A stretch of 31,774 nt of DNA from Clostridia bacterium (lineage in GTDB: Bacteria; Bacillota; Clostridia; Christensenellales; Borkfalkiaceae). The first letter of the stretch is position 1. Each line of letters begins with the position of its first letter. Of this stretch, positions 1 through 9,468 are shown in pieces. A model generated the notes under the pieces. It searched no databases. It was not told the DNA's origin and worked only from the letters and a program-made list of their open reading frames with translations. Made by a program: the position numbers and the translations under genes. The DNA lies in assembly GCA_900770185.1 (NCBI GenBank), contig CAAGJM010000028.1, positions 1 to 31,774 of the forward strand. Reading direction: 5' to 3'.

Positions 1-1791
<1,791 letters not shown>

Positions 1792-2043
1792 TTTCTTGAT
1801 ATATCTCTATATCTCCGTCCTTTATCTTAGATTCTTACAAAAAAATTCAAAACAAACTTTGTTATACTTTTTTTCGTATCAACCTCATACTTTCTTGTAT
1901 GAATATTTGTTTATTTTTGCCTTCTGTACTTTAATTTATTATACGTCCCCAAGCCTTTCCGCTTGAAAACGTACCTTACTATGCAGTTGTCAATCTACGG
2001 AACTTGCCGACAGGCAAGCGCTGCTTCATCAGACAGCCTATGT
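1792..2043 (-). other. 23S rRNA leader region
   Basis: About 250 bases of AT-rich transcribed leader separate the 23S promoter from the mature 5' end. It holds a compact hairpin at 2003-2018 (CTTGCC stem, 4-base loop). A TTGACAACTGCATAG block near 1981-1995 on the minus strand resembles blocks found in 16S-23S spacers of Bacillota. I see no tRNA and no ORF here. Confidence 0.6.
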
Positions 2044-2072
2044 ATGATATCATTTTAAATATTATAAGTCAA
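2044..2072 (-). promoter_or_regulatory. Promoter of the 23S rRNA transcript
   Basis: On the minus strand, -35 TTGACT (2067-2072) and -10 TATCAT (2044-2049) are separated by exactly 17 bases. They lie about 250 bases upstream of the mature 23S 5' end. This is the only promoter-like pair seen between the rRNA and the phosphohexomutase terminator. Confidence 0.65.
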
Positions 2073-2218
2073 GCAAATTTTTGAACTTTTTTGAATTTTT
2101 TTTAAATTTTTTTGTCCGCATAAAATCGCTTTAATTCCGCCGCCGCCCAAACTTATAACGCCTGAAACGCGGCTATAAGACCGCAAATATTCAAAACCGT
2201 ATCTTTATATATAGAAAA

Positions 2219-2243
2219 CGGAGCGGCAATTTTTACCGCTCCG
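2219..2243 (-). terminator. Rho-independent terminator after phosphohexomutase
   Basis: A perfect 10-bp stem (CGGAGCGGTA arm on the minus strand) with a short loop, followed on the minus strand by TTTTCTATAT. It lies about 35 bases past the stop of the mutase gene. Confidence 0.85.
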
Positions 2244-2276
2244 AAACATTCGGCTCAGCCGCAAAACGTACGGAAC

Positions 2277-4001
2277 TTAGCCGTTAAGCTTTGCCGAAAA
2301 CGCTTCTTCAAGCTTAGATAAGGATTTTTCGGCAAGTTCGCGGCTGTTGCCTTTAACCGAATAGTAAATTTTAAGCTTCGGCTCGGTGCCGCTGGGGCGC
2401 AGGCATATAAACCCACCCACTTCAAGCTCGTAATAAATGCAGTTTACGCCCTTAATATCAAGCTCTTCGGTCTTGCCGTCGACGTAAGTTTTAACGCCGT
2501 TTAAATAATCGCGCGTGGCAACGACGTTGTAGATATCGAGTTTTTCGATTTTTTCGCCGCGCATTTTTTCAACGACTTTGCTCATATCGGCCATTGCCGA
2601 CAAGCCGCTGTACTTAACGGAAACGGTTTTATCGATAACGTAGCCGTACTTTTCGTAAAGATTTTTAAGCACCGAATAAACGGTTACGCCGCTATACTCG
2701 TAATAGCAGACCATTTCCGCAAAAAGCATACCCGCAACGACTGCGTCTTTGTCGCGCGCGTGGGTGCCACGCAAATATCCGCAACTTTCTTCGAACCCGA
2801 AAATGAAAGTTTTTGACCCGTCGCGCTCATACTGTTTGATTTTTTCGCCTATAAACTTAAAGCCGACGGGCGTTTCGACAAGCGAAACGTGATAATCGTC
2901 AACGATAGGCTTCACCATACCCGTAGAAACGAAGCTTTTTACGACGACGCCGTTTGCGGGAAGTTTGTTTTCCTCTTTAAGCCTTTTCAATATATAATCG
3001 GTGAGCAAAACGCCGACCTGATTGCCGCTTAAATTGATGAATTCGCCTTCGTCGTTACGAATGGCGACGCCGAGTCTGTCGCTGTCGGGGTCGGTGCCGA
3101 AAACGACGTCCGCCTTGATTTTATCGGCAAGCTTAATGCCGAGCGTCATAGCCTCCTTATTTTCGGGGTTGGGAACTTCAACGGTGGAAAACGCGGGGTC
3201 GGGTTTAACCTGCTCTTCGACGACAGAATAGTTAATGCCGAGTTTTTTAAGGAGCGCGGTCATGGGTCTATAACCCGTGCCGTGAAGCGGCGTGTAAACT
3301 ATTTTGAGTTTTTTGCCGTACTTTTTAACCGCTTTTTTGGAAAGCGAGAGTTTGCAAAGAGTTTTTACGTAAAGTTTATCGAATCTTTTACCGATAAGGG
3401 TCATATCGCCTACCGCTTTACCCGTGGGGACGACCACGCTTTCGACCGAGAACCAGTCTTTAACCGCCTTAATGTATTCGACCACCTTAGCCGTCGCTTC
3501 GGGGGACATCTGCGCGCCGTCGTCGCCGTAAACTTTGTAGCCGTTATATTCTTTTGGGTTGTGGCTTGCGGTAATCATAACGCCCGCAACGGTAGAAAAA
3601 GTCCTCACCGCGAACGAAAGCATCGGAACGGGGCTTGCTTCTTTGAAAAGATAAACCTTAATGTTGTTTTTAATCAAAACGCCCGCCGTTTCGCGCGCGA
3701 AAAGTTCGCTGAATTTGCGCGTGTCGTAAGAAATCGCCACGCCTTTACGCATCGCGACCCCGCCGAGCGATTTTATGTATTCCGCTAAGCCCTGCGTCGC
3801 GCGGCGTACGGAATAAATATTCATCATATTCGTGCCGTAGCCGATAAGCCCGCGCATACCCGCGGTACCGAATTCAAGTTCCGCGCCGAAGCGATATTCA
3901 ATCTCTTTTTCGTCGCCGCTTATAGCGTTTAATTCCGAAAAAGCGTCCTTGTTAAGTTTAGGGTTAGACAACCAATTTTCATATACGATTTTATAATCCA
4001 T
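2277..4001 (-). CDS. Phosphohexomutase (phosphoglucomutase/phosphomannomutase)
   Basis: A 574-aa cytoplasmic alpha-D-phosphohexomutase. It interconverts sugar 1-phosphate and 6-phosphate, most likely glucose, feeding glycogen, cell-wall and nucleotide-sugar synthesis. All four signature loops are visible: the catalytic phosphoserine loop TASHNPKEYNG (Ser146), the metal loop GTDPDSDRLG (about 304), the sugar-specificity loop GFEESCGYL (about 400) and the C-terminal phosphate loop RPSGTEPKLK (about 536). Length fits the PgcA-type family of Bacillota. The ATG is preceded by GAGGTAATT. The gene is monocistronic, with its own promoter (4056-4084) and terminator (2219-2243), and is divergent from the ROK operon. 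Specificity for glucose versus mannose cannot be read from sequence alone. Confidence 0.95.
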   Translation of the reverse strand: MDYKIVYENWLSNPKLNKDAFSELNAISGDEKEIEYRFGAELEFGTAGMRGLIGYGTNMMNIYSVRRATQGLAEYIKSLGGVAMRKGVAISYDTRKFSELFARETAGVLIKNNIKVYLFKEASPVPMLSFAVRTFSTVAGVMITASHNPKEYNGYKVYGDDGAQMSPEATAKVVEYIKAVKDWFSVESVVVPTGKAVGDMTLIGKRFDKLYVKTLCKLSLSKKAVKKYGKKLKIVYTPLHGTGYRPMTALLKKLGINYSVVEEQVKPDPAFSTVEVPNPENKEAMTLGIKLADKIKADVVFGTDPDSDRLGVAIRNDEGEFINLSGNQVGVLLTDYILKRLKEENKLPANGVVVKSFVSTGMVKPIVDDYHVSLVETPVGFKFIGEKIKQYERDGSKTFIFGFEESCGYLRGTHARDKDAVVAGMLFAEMVCYYEYSGVTVYSVLKNLYEKYGYVIDKTVSVKYSGLSAMADMSKVVEKMRGEKIEKLDIYNVVATRDYLNGVKTYVDGKTEELDIKGVNCIYYELEVGGFICLRPSGTEPKLKIYYSVKGNSRELAEKSLSKLEEAFSAKLNG

Positions 4002-4055
4002 AATTACCTCGTTTAAAAACGGCGAAAAACACTCCGCCAGTTTTCAGCGTATAAA

Positions 4056-4084
4056 ATTGTACTACTATTTATCCGTTTTGTCAA
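4056..4084 (-). promoter_or_regulatory. Promoter of phosphohexomutase
   Basis: Minus-strand TTGACA (4079-4084) and TACAAT (4056-4061) with a 17-base spacer, about 55 bases upstream of the start codon. Confidence 0.75.
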
Positions 4085-4132
4085 AACAATTTAAAGGTTC
4101 AAGCCCGCAAGCGGCGAAAGGGCTAAAACAGT

Positions 4133-4161
4133 TTGACAAAAACACCCGCTCTATATATAAT
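4133..4161 (+). promoter_or_regulatory. Consensus promoter of the ROK-SIS operon
   Basis: TTGACA (4133-4138), a 17-base spacer and TATAAT (4156-4161) form a perfect consensus sigma-A-type promoter. This shows that the ROK gene cannot start upstream of 4161, even though its frame is open there. Confidence 0.85.
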
Positions 4162-4207
4162 AATCCGTAGAAAACGGGGGGGCAAAGTCCCGCTCAACGA
4201 GGGTAAA

Positions 4208-5158
4208 ATGCATTATATAGGTTTAGACATCGGCGGCACCAAATGCGCCGCCACATTGGGAACTCTTGACGGCGAACCCGTCGTTATTGATAAAGATTAT
4301 TTTTTGACGGCAAACAAAACCCCCGCCGAAGTTTTGGCAAACTTTTCGGCTTTCATAAAAAAGCACGCCGAGAACGTAAAAATAGGCGGCATAGGGATAA
4401 GTTGCGGCGGCCCGCTTGACTCTAAGCGCGGCATAATCATGCGCCCGCCGTCGCTCCCTTTATGGGATAATATCGAAATAGTTAAATATTTTAAAGAAAA
4501 GTTTAATATCCCCGCGTTTTTGCAAAACGACGCCAACGCCTGCGCGGTTGCGGAGTGGAAGTTCGGCGCGGGCAAAAATTCCGATAATATGGTGTTTTTG
4601 ACCTTCGGCACGGGCTTTGGCGCGGGACTTATTTTAAACGGAAAATTGTACGCCGGCATAAACGACAACGCGGGCGAAATAGGTCACGTCCGCTTAACGA
4701 AGTCGGGCCCGGTCGGGTACAATAAGCAAGGCTCTTGCGAGGGCTATTGCAGCGGCAGCGGGATAAGAAGGCTTGCGTTCATAACGGCGAAGAAGCCTGC
4801 GCTTAAAGCTTCTTACGCCGAATATTTAAAAGCGGTCGGCGGCGAAGATAACGTTTCGGCAAAAACGCTTGCCGAAGAAGCGCGTAAGGGTAATAAATTC
4901 GCCCTTGCCGTCTACAACAAAAGCGGCGAAATGCTCGGCCGCACGCTGTCGATAATAGCGGACTTAATAAACCCCGAAAAGATAGTCATCGGCGGGGTAT
5001 TCATGCGCTCTTACGACCTTCTTTTGCCCGAATGTAAAAAGGTTATGGAAAAAGAATGTTTGCCGTTTACTTTAAGCGCGCTTGAAATTCTGCCCGCGGG
5101 TTTAGGCGAAAAAATAGGCGACTATGCCGCTTTATCGGTTGCGAAAGGAGATTTTTAA
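4208..5158 (+). CDS. ROK-family sugar kinase
   Basis: A 316-aa cytoplasmic sugar kinase. The ATG at 4208 is chosen because GAGGG lies 4 bases upstream and because upstream in-frame codons fall inside the promoter. Visible features: N-terminal phosphate-1 loop GLDIGGTKCAATLG, GIGISCGGPLD, the catalytic NDANACAVAEW, FLTFGTGFGAGLILNG and GEIGHVRL. The usual ROK zinc motif (CxCGxxGCxE) is replaced by the shorter GSCEGYCSG, keeping only two cysteines. The gene ends in TAATG, which is shared with the SIS gene, so the two are translationally coupled. The likely substrate is a hexose or amino sugar; which one is unknown. Confidence 0.92.
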   Translation: MHYIGLDIGGTKCAATLGTLDGEPVVIDKDYFLTANKTPAEVLANFSAFIKKHAENVKIGGIGISCGGPLDSKRGIIMRPPSLPLWDNIEIVKYFKEKFNIPAFLQNDANACAVAEWKFGAGKNSDNMVFLTFGTGFGAGLILNGKLYAGINDNAGEIGHVRLTKSGPVGYNKQGSCEGYCSGSGIRRLAFITAKKPALKASYAEYLKAVGGEDNVSAKTLAEEARKGNKFALAVYNKSGEMLGRTLSIIADLINPEKIVIGGVFMRSYDLLLPECKKVMEKECLPFTLSALEILPAGLGEKIGDYAALSVAKGDF

Positions 5159-5796
5159 TGAAAAATTCGACTTTGAATATTTTTGAAGAGTTGTTTATAC
5201 GCTACCCCGCCTTATCCGTTTGCCGCGGCGAAATTTTAAAGGCTTACGAAATTATCGAGTCCGTTTACGCGGCGGGCGGCAAACTTCTGGTTTGCGGCAA
5301 CGGCGGCAGCGGCGCGGACAGCGAACACATCGTCGGCGAACTTATGAAGAAGTTCAAAAAACCCCGCAAAATAAAAAATGACGTTAAAACCGCGCTTTTA
5401 TCGTACGGCAAAGAAGGCGAAAAGCTTTCGGAAGTTTTAGAGGGAACGCTAAGGGCTATAACCTTAACTTCGAACATTGCTCTTTCGACGGCGTTTGCTA
5501 ACGATAAAGAGCCGTCTGCCGTTTTTGCACAGCAAGTTTACGGGCTTATCGACGATAAAGACGCATTGGTCGCGATATCGACTTCGGGGAATTCCGAAAA
5601 CTGCGTGCTTGCGGCCGTCACCGCAAAAGCAATGGGCGCAAAAGTAGTATCTTTGACGGGTAAAAACGAAAATAAACTGACGAAACTTTCGGACGCGCAA
5701 ATCCGCGTGCCCGAAACCGAAACGTTCAAGGTGCAGGAATATCACCTGCCCGTTTACCACGCGCTTTGCGCGATGCTGGAAGAAGAGAATTTTTAG
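5158..5796 (+). CDS. SIS-domain sugar-phosphate isomerase (GmhA/DiaA-like)
   Basis: A 212-aa SIS protein. The family block LLVCGNGGSGADSEHIVGEL (about residues 40-59) resembles sedoheptulose-7-phosphate isomerase GmhA. A second SIS block, VAISTSGNSENCV, follows, with TGKNENKLTKLSD after it. The start codon overlaps the ROK stop by one base and the RBS AAAGGAG lies inside the ROK gene. Coupling to a ROK kinase suggests a two-step route, phosphorylating a sugar and isomerising the phosphate. No heptose-pathway partner (GmhB, HldE) is in the window, so a true heptose role is not supported. Substrate unknown. Confidence 0.85.
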   Translation: MKNSTLNIFEELFIRYPALSVCRGEILKAYEIIESVYAAGGKLLVCGNGGSGADSEHIVGELMKKFKKPRKIKNDVKTALLSYGKEGEKLSEVLEGTLRAITLTSNIALSTAFANDKEPSAVFAQQVYGLIDDKDALVAISTSGNSENCVLAAVTAKAMGAKVVSLTGKNENKLTKLSDAQIRVPETETFKVQEYHLPVYHALCAMLEEENF

Positions 5797-5868
5797 TGCG
5801 CACCGCAAAAAACGAACGGCAATAACGATTAAAGCGTTCAGAAAAAGACGATAACTAAAAGGCAAAAT

Positions 5869-6588
5869 ATGTTAGAACTTAAAAACTTGTGTTTTTCCGC
5901 AGACGACGGCAAAACGAAAAAAGACATTATTAAAAACGTAAGCTTAACGCTTGACGAAAAGCTTATCGCGTTTACGGGTCCCAACGGCAGCGGCAAATCG
6001 ACGCTTGCCAAACTTATAATGGGTATTTATAAGCCGACGGACGGCAAAATTTACTTTAACGGCGAAGATATAACCGATTTATCTGTCACCGACCGCGCTA
6101 ATAAAGGAATCGGTTTTGCATTCCAGCAACCCGTCCGCTTTAAAGGGATAACCGTAAAAGACTTAATAAACTTAGCGAGCGGCAAAAAACTTAGCGTCAG
6201 CGAAATTTGCAATTATTTATCCGAAGTCGGTCTTTGCGCGCGCGACTACGTGAACCGCGAAATAAACGCGAGTTTATCGGGCGGCGAACTTAAACGCATA
6301 GAAATAGCGGTCGCTATGGCGCGCAACTCCGCCCTTACCATATTCGACGAACCCGAAGCGGGCATAGACCTATGGAGTTTCAACAACCTTATAGCGGCGT
6401 TCGGGCGGCTGTTTAAAAAAGCGGACGGTAACGTTATAATAATATCTCACCAAGAGCGTATTTTAAGCGTTGCCGACAGAATTATAGTTTTAAAGGACGG
6501 CGAAGTTTCCGCCGACGGTAAAAAAGAAGACGTTTTGCCGAAAATTTTGTCCGCCACGGCTTGCGCGGCGTTAAACAAAGGGGAATAA
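5869..6588 (+). CDS. sufC: SufC-like Fe-S assembly ATPase
   Basis: A 239-aa ABC ATPase of the SUF iron-sulfur assembly system. Walker A GPNGSGKSTLAKL (about 37-49), Q-loop FAFQQPVRF, signature LSGGELKRIEIA (about 135-146), Walker B LTIFDEPEAGID and H-loop IIISHQ are all present. The GGELKR form of the signature, and the adjacent SufB-like gene 12 bases downstream, separate it from transport ATPases. It would energise the scaffold protein in the cytoplasm. It starts 72 bases after the SIS gene behind AAAAGG and may be cotranscribed with it. Confidence 0.92.
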   Translation: MLELKNLCFSADDGKTKKDIIKNVSLTLDEKLIAFTGPNGSGKSTLAKLIMGIYKPTDGKIYFNGEDITDLSVTDRANKGIGFAFQQPVRFKGITVKDLINLASGKKLSVSEICNYLSEVGLCARDYVNREINASLSGGELKRIEIAVAMARNSALTIFDEPEAGIDLWSFNNLIAAFGRLFKKADGNVIIISHQERILSVADRIIVLKDGEVSADGKKEDVLPKILSATACAALNKGE

Positions 6589-6600
6589 GGAGCGGCTGAC

Positions 6601-7524
6601 ATGAATTTAGATTCCATACAAAAAAACCTACTTAAAACGGTTGCGGATATAGATAAGGTGCCCGAAGGCGCGTACAACGTAAGGTTAAACGGCAAACTTG
6701 CGGGGCGCAACGTGACCGCTAATATAGATATCGTCACCAAACAAGATAAGCCGGGCATCGATATTATTATCAAGCCGAACACCAAGGGCGAGCGCGTGGA
6801 CATCCCCGTCATGCTTGAAGCTACGGGGCTTACAGACCTTGTTTATAACGACTTTTACGTCGGCGAAAACGCGGACGTAGTGATAGTTGCGGGGTGCGGC
6901 ATACACAACACGGGGAACGATTTAGCCCGCCACGACGGTATACACACCTTCCACGTCGGCAAAAACGCCCGCGTTAAATATCTTGAAAAGCATTACGGCG
7001 AAGGCGACGGCAACGGCGAAAACGTGCTTAACCCGACGACCGTCGTCGAGATAGACGAAGGCGGATATATGGAAATGGAAACGGCTCAGATAAAGGGCGT
7101 TGACAGCACCGTAAGAAAGACTTCGGCAGTTCTCGGCAAAGACGCGAAACTTATCATACACGAAAGCATTTTAACCCACGGAAAGCAAACCGCCGTAACC
7201 GATTTTTACGCCGACTTAAAGGGTGAAAATTCGGGCGCGCATATCGTTTCGCGCTCGGTTGCAAAAGATAAGTCGCACCAAAAATACATTTCGCTTATAG
7301 ACGGCAACAATAAGTGCAGCGGGCACACCGAGTGCGACGCGATTATTATGGACGAAGGAACGGTTGCCGCCGAACCTAAACTTAACGCCAACAACGTTGA
7401 AGCAAGTTTAATTCACGAAGCGGCTATCGGCAAAATAGCAGGCGAACAACTTATTAAACTTATGACTTTGGGGCTTACCGAAAAGCAAGCCGAAGAAGAG
7501 ATAGTAAGCGGATTTTTAAAATAA
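6601..7524 (+). CDS. SufB/SufD-family Fe-S scaffold protein
   Basis: A 307-aa protein of the SufBD beta-helix family, well below the roughly 470 aa of canonical SufB. The conserved C-terminal core is clear: CSGHTECDAIIMDEGTVAAE with the family Cys, then NVEASLIHEAAIGKIAGEQL and GLTEKQAEEEIVSGF. The N-terminal region typical of full SufB is missing. Start ATG at 6601 follows AAGGAGCGG. With SufC it forms a two-gene set, with no SufS, SufU or second SufB/D paralogue here, like the reduced SufBC-type systems described in archaea and anaerobes. Confidence 0.9.
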   Translation: MNLDSIQKNLLKTVADIDKVPEGAYNVRLNGKLAGRNVTANIDIVTKQDKPGIDIIIKPNTKGERVDIPVMLEATGLTDLVYNDFYVGENADVVIVAGCGIHNTGNDLARHDGIHTFHVGKNARVKYLEKHYGEGDGNGENVLNPTTVVEIDEGGYMEMETAQIKGVDSTVRKTSAVLGKDAKLIIHESILTHGKQTAVTDFYADLKGENSGAHIVSRSVAKDKSHQKYISLIDGNNKCSGHTECDAIIMDEGTVAAEPKLNANNVEASLIHEAAIGKIAGEQLIKLMTLGLTEKQAEEEIVSGFLK

Positions 7525-7535
7525 AACCATATAAT

Positions 7536-7565
7536 AGCCGAGCGAAAATCGACCCCCGCTCGGCT
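7536..7565 (+). terminator. Hairpin between sufB and the YitT gene
   Basis: AGCCGAGC pairs with GCTCGGCT around a 14-base loop and is followed by AAGTTTATAG. The T-tract is weak, so it may be a partial terminator or mRNA-end hairpin. The YitT gene starts only 16 bases later. Confidence 0.5.
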
Positions 7566-7581
7566 AAGTTTATAGAAAAGT

Positions 7582-8448
7582 ATGAAAAAAACGGAAGTTA
7601 AAGATATTATAAAAAGATATGCGTTTATGGCGCTCGCTTCACTATCCTACTCGCTTAGTTTAAGCGTGTTTTTGGTGCCGAATAAAATCGTCGGCGGCGG
7701 CGTAAGCGGCGCTGCCTCGCTCATAAACATTTTAACGGGACTGCCTACGGGCGTTTTTATAATCGCGCTTAATATACCGATACTTATCGGCGGATATAAA
7801 ATAATGGGCGCACGGTTCACCTTGCGCTGTTTGATAACGACGGCGACTTTGGGCGGCATAACCACCCTCACTTCGTATCTATACAGGCTGATAGGCGTAA
7901 CCGTCACGACGAATAAAATTCTGGCGGCGGTTTACGGCGGCATACTTCAAGGCGTTGGGATAGGCTTGTTTATTAAGTACGAAATGTCTTCGGGCGGAAC
8001 GGAACTTCTGGGGCGGATAACCCATAAACTCGTGCCCGTGGGGACCATTGCGGCGCACGCCGCCGTGTTCGACGGACTTATAGTTTTGGCGGGCGCGATA
8101 GGAATGAAAGACTTTGAAAACGTTTTGTACGCGCTTATATTAGTCTTTGTGTGCGCAAAAGTCAGCGATATTATAGTTATGGGCTTCACAAAAGCCAAAC
8201 TTTGCTACGTTATAACCGAAAAATATGAAGAAATATCCGACTTTTTGCTGTCGCACAGCCCGCGCGGAATAACCCTTATTAACGGCGAGGGTTTGTACTC
8301 CAAAAGACCGAAAGGGGTTCTACTCACCTGCGTTAAAAACAACCAGATAGAACAAATCAAGCAAGCGGTCAAAACGCTTGACGAAAACGCCTTCGTCATC
8401 GTGTGCGACGCGCACGAAGTTTACGGCAAAGGCTTCCACCAATTTTAA
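7582..8448 (+). CDS. YitT-family membrane protein (DUF161 + DUF2179)
   Basis: A 288-aa integral membrane protein. The N-terminal half has about five hydrophobic segments, beginning ALASLSYSLSLSVFLVPNKI, then GGGVSGAASLINILTGLPTG as is typical of YitT. The C-terminal 80 residues form a soluble domain with SPRGITLINGEGLYS and FVIVCDAHEVYGKGF, matching DUF2179. The family is very common in Bacillota and its substrate is unknown. The start follows a poor RBS. Two terminator hairpins follow the gene. Confidence 0.9.
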   Translation: MKKTEVKDIIKRYAFMALASLSYSLSLSVFLVPNKIVGGGVSGAASLINILTGLPTGVFIIALNIPILIGGYKIMGARFTLRCLITTATLGGITTLTSYLYRLIGVTVTTNKILAAVYGGILQGVGIGLFIKYEMSSGGTELLGRITHKLVPVGTIAAHAAVFDGLIVLAGAIGMKDFENVLYALILVFVCAKVSDIIVMGFTKAKLCYVITEKYEEISDFLLSHSPRGITLINGEGLYSKRPKGVLLTCVKNNQIEQIKQAVKTLDENAFVIVCDAHEVYGKGFHQF

Positions 8449-8524
8449 AATAATCTAAGCGCAATAAATAAACGCCACGCCCTTAGCGGCAATAAATAAA
8501 TTTTTAAACGCAATAAGTAACCCC

Positions 8525-8560
8525 CCGCGGTGCGAAATTTTCGCCCCGCGGTGGTTTTGT
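8525..8560 (+). terminator. Terminator after the YitT gene
   Basis: CCGCGG-T-GCGAAA pairs with TTTCGC-C-CCGCGG (one mismatch), followed by TGGTTTTGTT on the plus strand. Confidence 0.7.
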
Positions 8561-8570
8561 TAGTAAGAAG

Positions 8571-8614
8571 AAAACCCCCCTTTGCGAAGTACTCGCAAAA
8601 AGGGGGTTTTGTTT
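8571..8614. terminator. Bidirectional terminator
   Basis: AAAACCCCCCTTTGCGA and its complement form a long stem around AGTAC. T-rich tracts lie on both sides (GTTTT plus, TTTTCTTCTT minus). It can end transcripts from the YitT side and from the minus-strand genes to the right. Confidence 0.85.
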
Positions 8615-8978
8615 AAATATTAAGTATATCGTCGCACGCTTCGGGGAATCCTTTCGTGCATAAATAAATTTATATAAAATCTCTATAGTCCGTCAAAGCG
8701 CGTGCGTTTCGTCTGTAGTCTTTAACTATATATCGCATAAGACTGATAATTTAATCGAACTATCCGTGTTTTTTGACACATCTTAACCATTACATATTGA
8801 GATTTTCAGGTTTCATCAGGAAATTATTATTTAACCTATTCTAAAAGAGATTTTCGGCGACTTTGCCACTTTTCTCTTCTTCCATGATATTATATAATTC
8901 CATGATATTATATAATATAACGATAAGCGCCTGTCGATTTTGACGGTATACGCAATAGCCGAGCAGTTTTGTTTGGCA
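8615..8978. other. Gene-poor stretch, possibly a decayed minus-strand gene
   Basis: No intact gene is visible. On the minus strand a short frame containing MRYIVKDYRRNARALTDY and, after one in-frame TAA, CTKGFPEACDDILNI ends at 8613-8615, directly before the terminator. This could be the decayed end of a gene, but there is no recognised homology and no RBS. A tandem repeat sits at 8880-8915. Confidence 0.3.
8880..8915. repeat. Perfect 18-bp tandem repeat (two copies)
   Basis: TTCCATGATATTATATAA occurs twice head to tail (8880-8897 and 8898-8915). Each copy contains TATAAT-like sequence on both strands. Confidence 0.85.
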
Positions 8979-9428
8979 TCAAATAAAATTAAAAATTTTC
9001 TCTGCCAAATCGATATCCGCTTGCTCGCATCCAATTCCTTCGGCACGTCCTTCTTTTGCGATTATCTCCAAATTCCCTGCCGATAAAGTATTTAACCATG
9101 CGTTCATACTTTTGTTATTGTGCGAAGCGACGACCAAAACGTCAATAGCTAAATCTTTATTAAATTTTTCCTTGTATTTAGCTAATATGGAACTGTAAAT
9201 AGCTTCAACGTAACTTTTTTGGTCGCCCGCCGTAATTACCGCAACAACCTTGTTTTTAACGTTGCTATATACCGCCCACACGTCAAACGCTTCGCTCGCT
9301 AAACCATATTTGTATCTTAAACTGTGCAAAACGTGTTCCGTAGGTATCGAGTTGATTTTTTTAATTAAATGTCTTAACGTAGTTGATTTTCCTGTGTTTG
9401 TCCTTCCCTGTAAAGTTATTATCCGCGT
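8979..9428 (-). CDS. Small P-loop NTPase-like protein with ACG at the start position
   Basis: The minus-strand frame encodes about 149 aa starting at RIITLQGRTNTGKSTTLRHL, a classical Walker A (GxxxxGKST) right at the N-terminus, as is usual when Met precedes RIITLQG. At that Met position the codon is ACG (9426-9428), with GGAG 8 bases upstream (9437-9440). No ATG, GTG or TTG exists before residue 34. Starting at the later TTG (9329) would remove the P-loop. The rest is alpha/beta with VVAVITAGDQKSYVEAIYS and LVVASHNNKSM. It lies 40 bases downstream of the lipoprotein gene. Either it uses a weak ACG start or the start codon has been mutated and the gene is dying. Function not recognised. Confidence 0.6.
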   Translation of the reverse strand, partial: TRIITLQGRTNTGKSTTLRHLIKKINSIPTEHVLHSLRYKYGLASEAFDVWAVYSNVKNKVVAVITAGDQKSYVEAIYSSILAKYKEKFNKDLAIDVLVVASHNNKSMNAWLNTLSAGNLEIIAKEGRAEGIGCEQADIDLAEKIFNFI

Positions 9429-9468
9429 AAAATTTTCTCCGTTAATTTATAAATTTAATTTTCTAAAT

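Noticed and set aside
4133..4207. 25-residue N-terminal extension of the ROK kinase
   Set aside because: It would begin in the -35 hexamer and run through the -10 of a consensus promoter; the RBS and the GLDIGGT start favour 4208.
8831..9046. 71-aa minus-strand frame
   Set aside because: Overlaps the end of the P-loop gene in another frame, crosses the 18-bp tandem repeat and has no RBS or recognisable motif.
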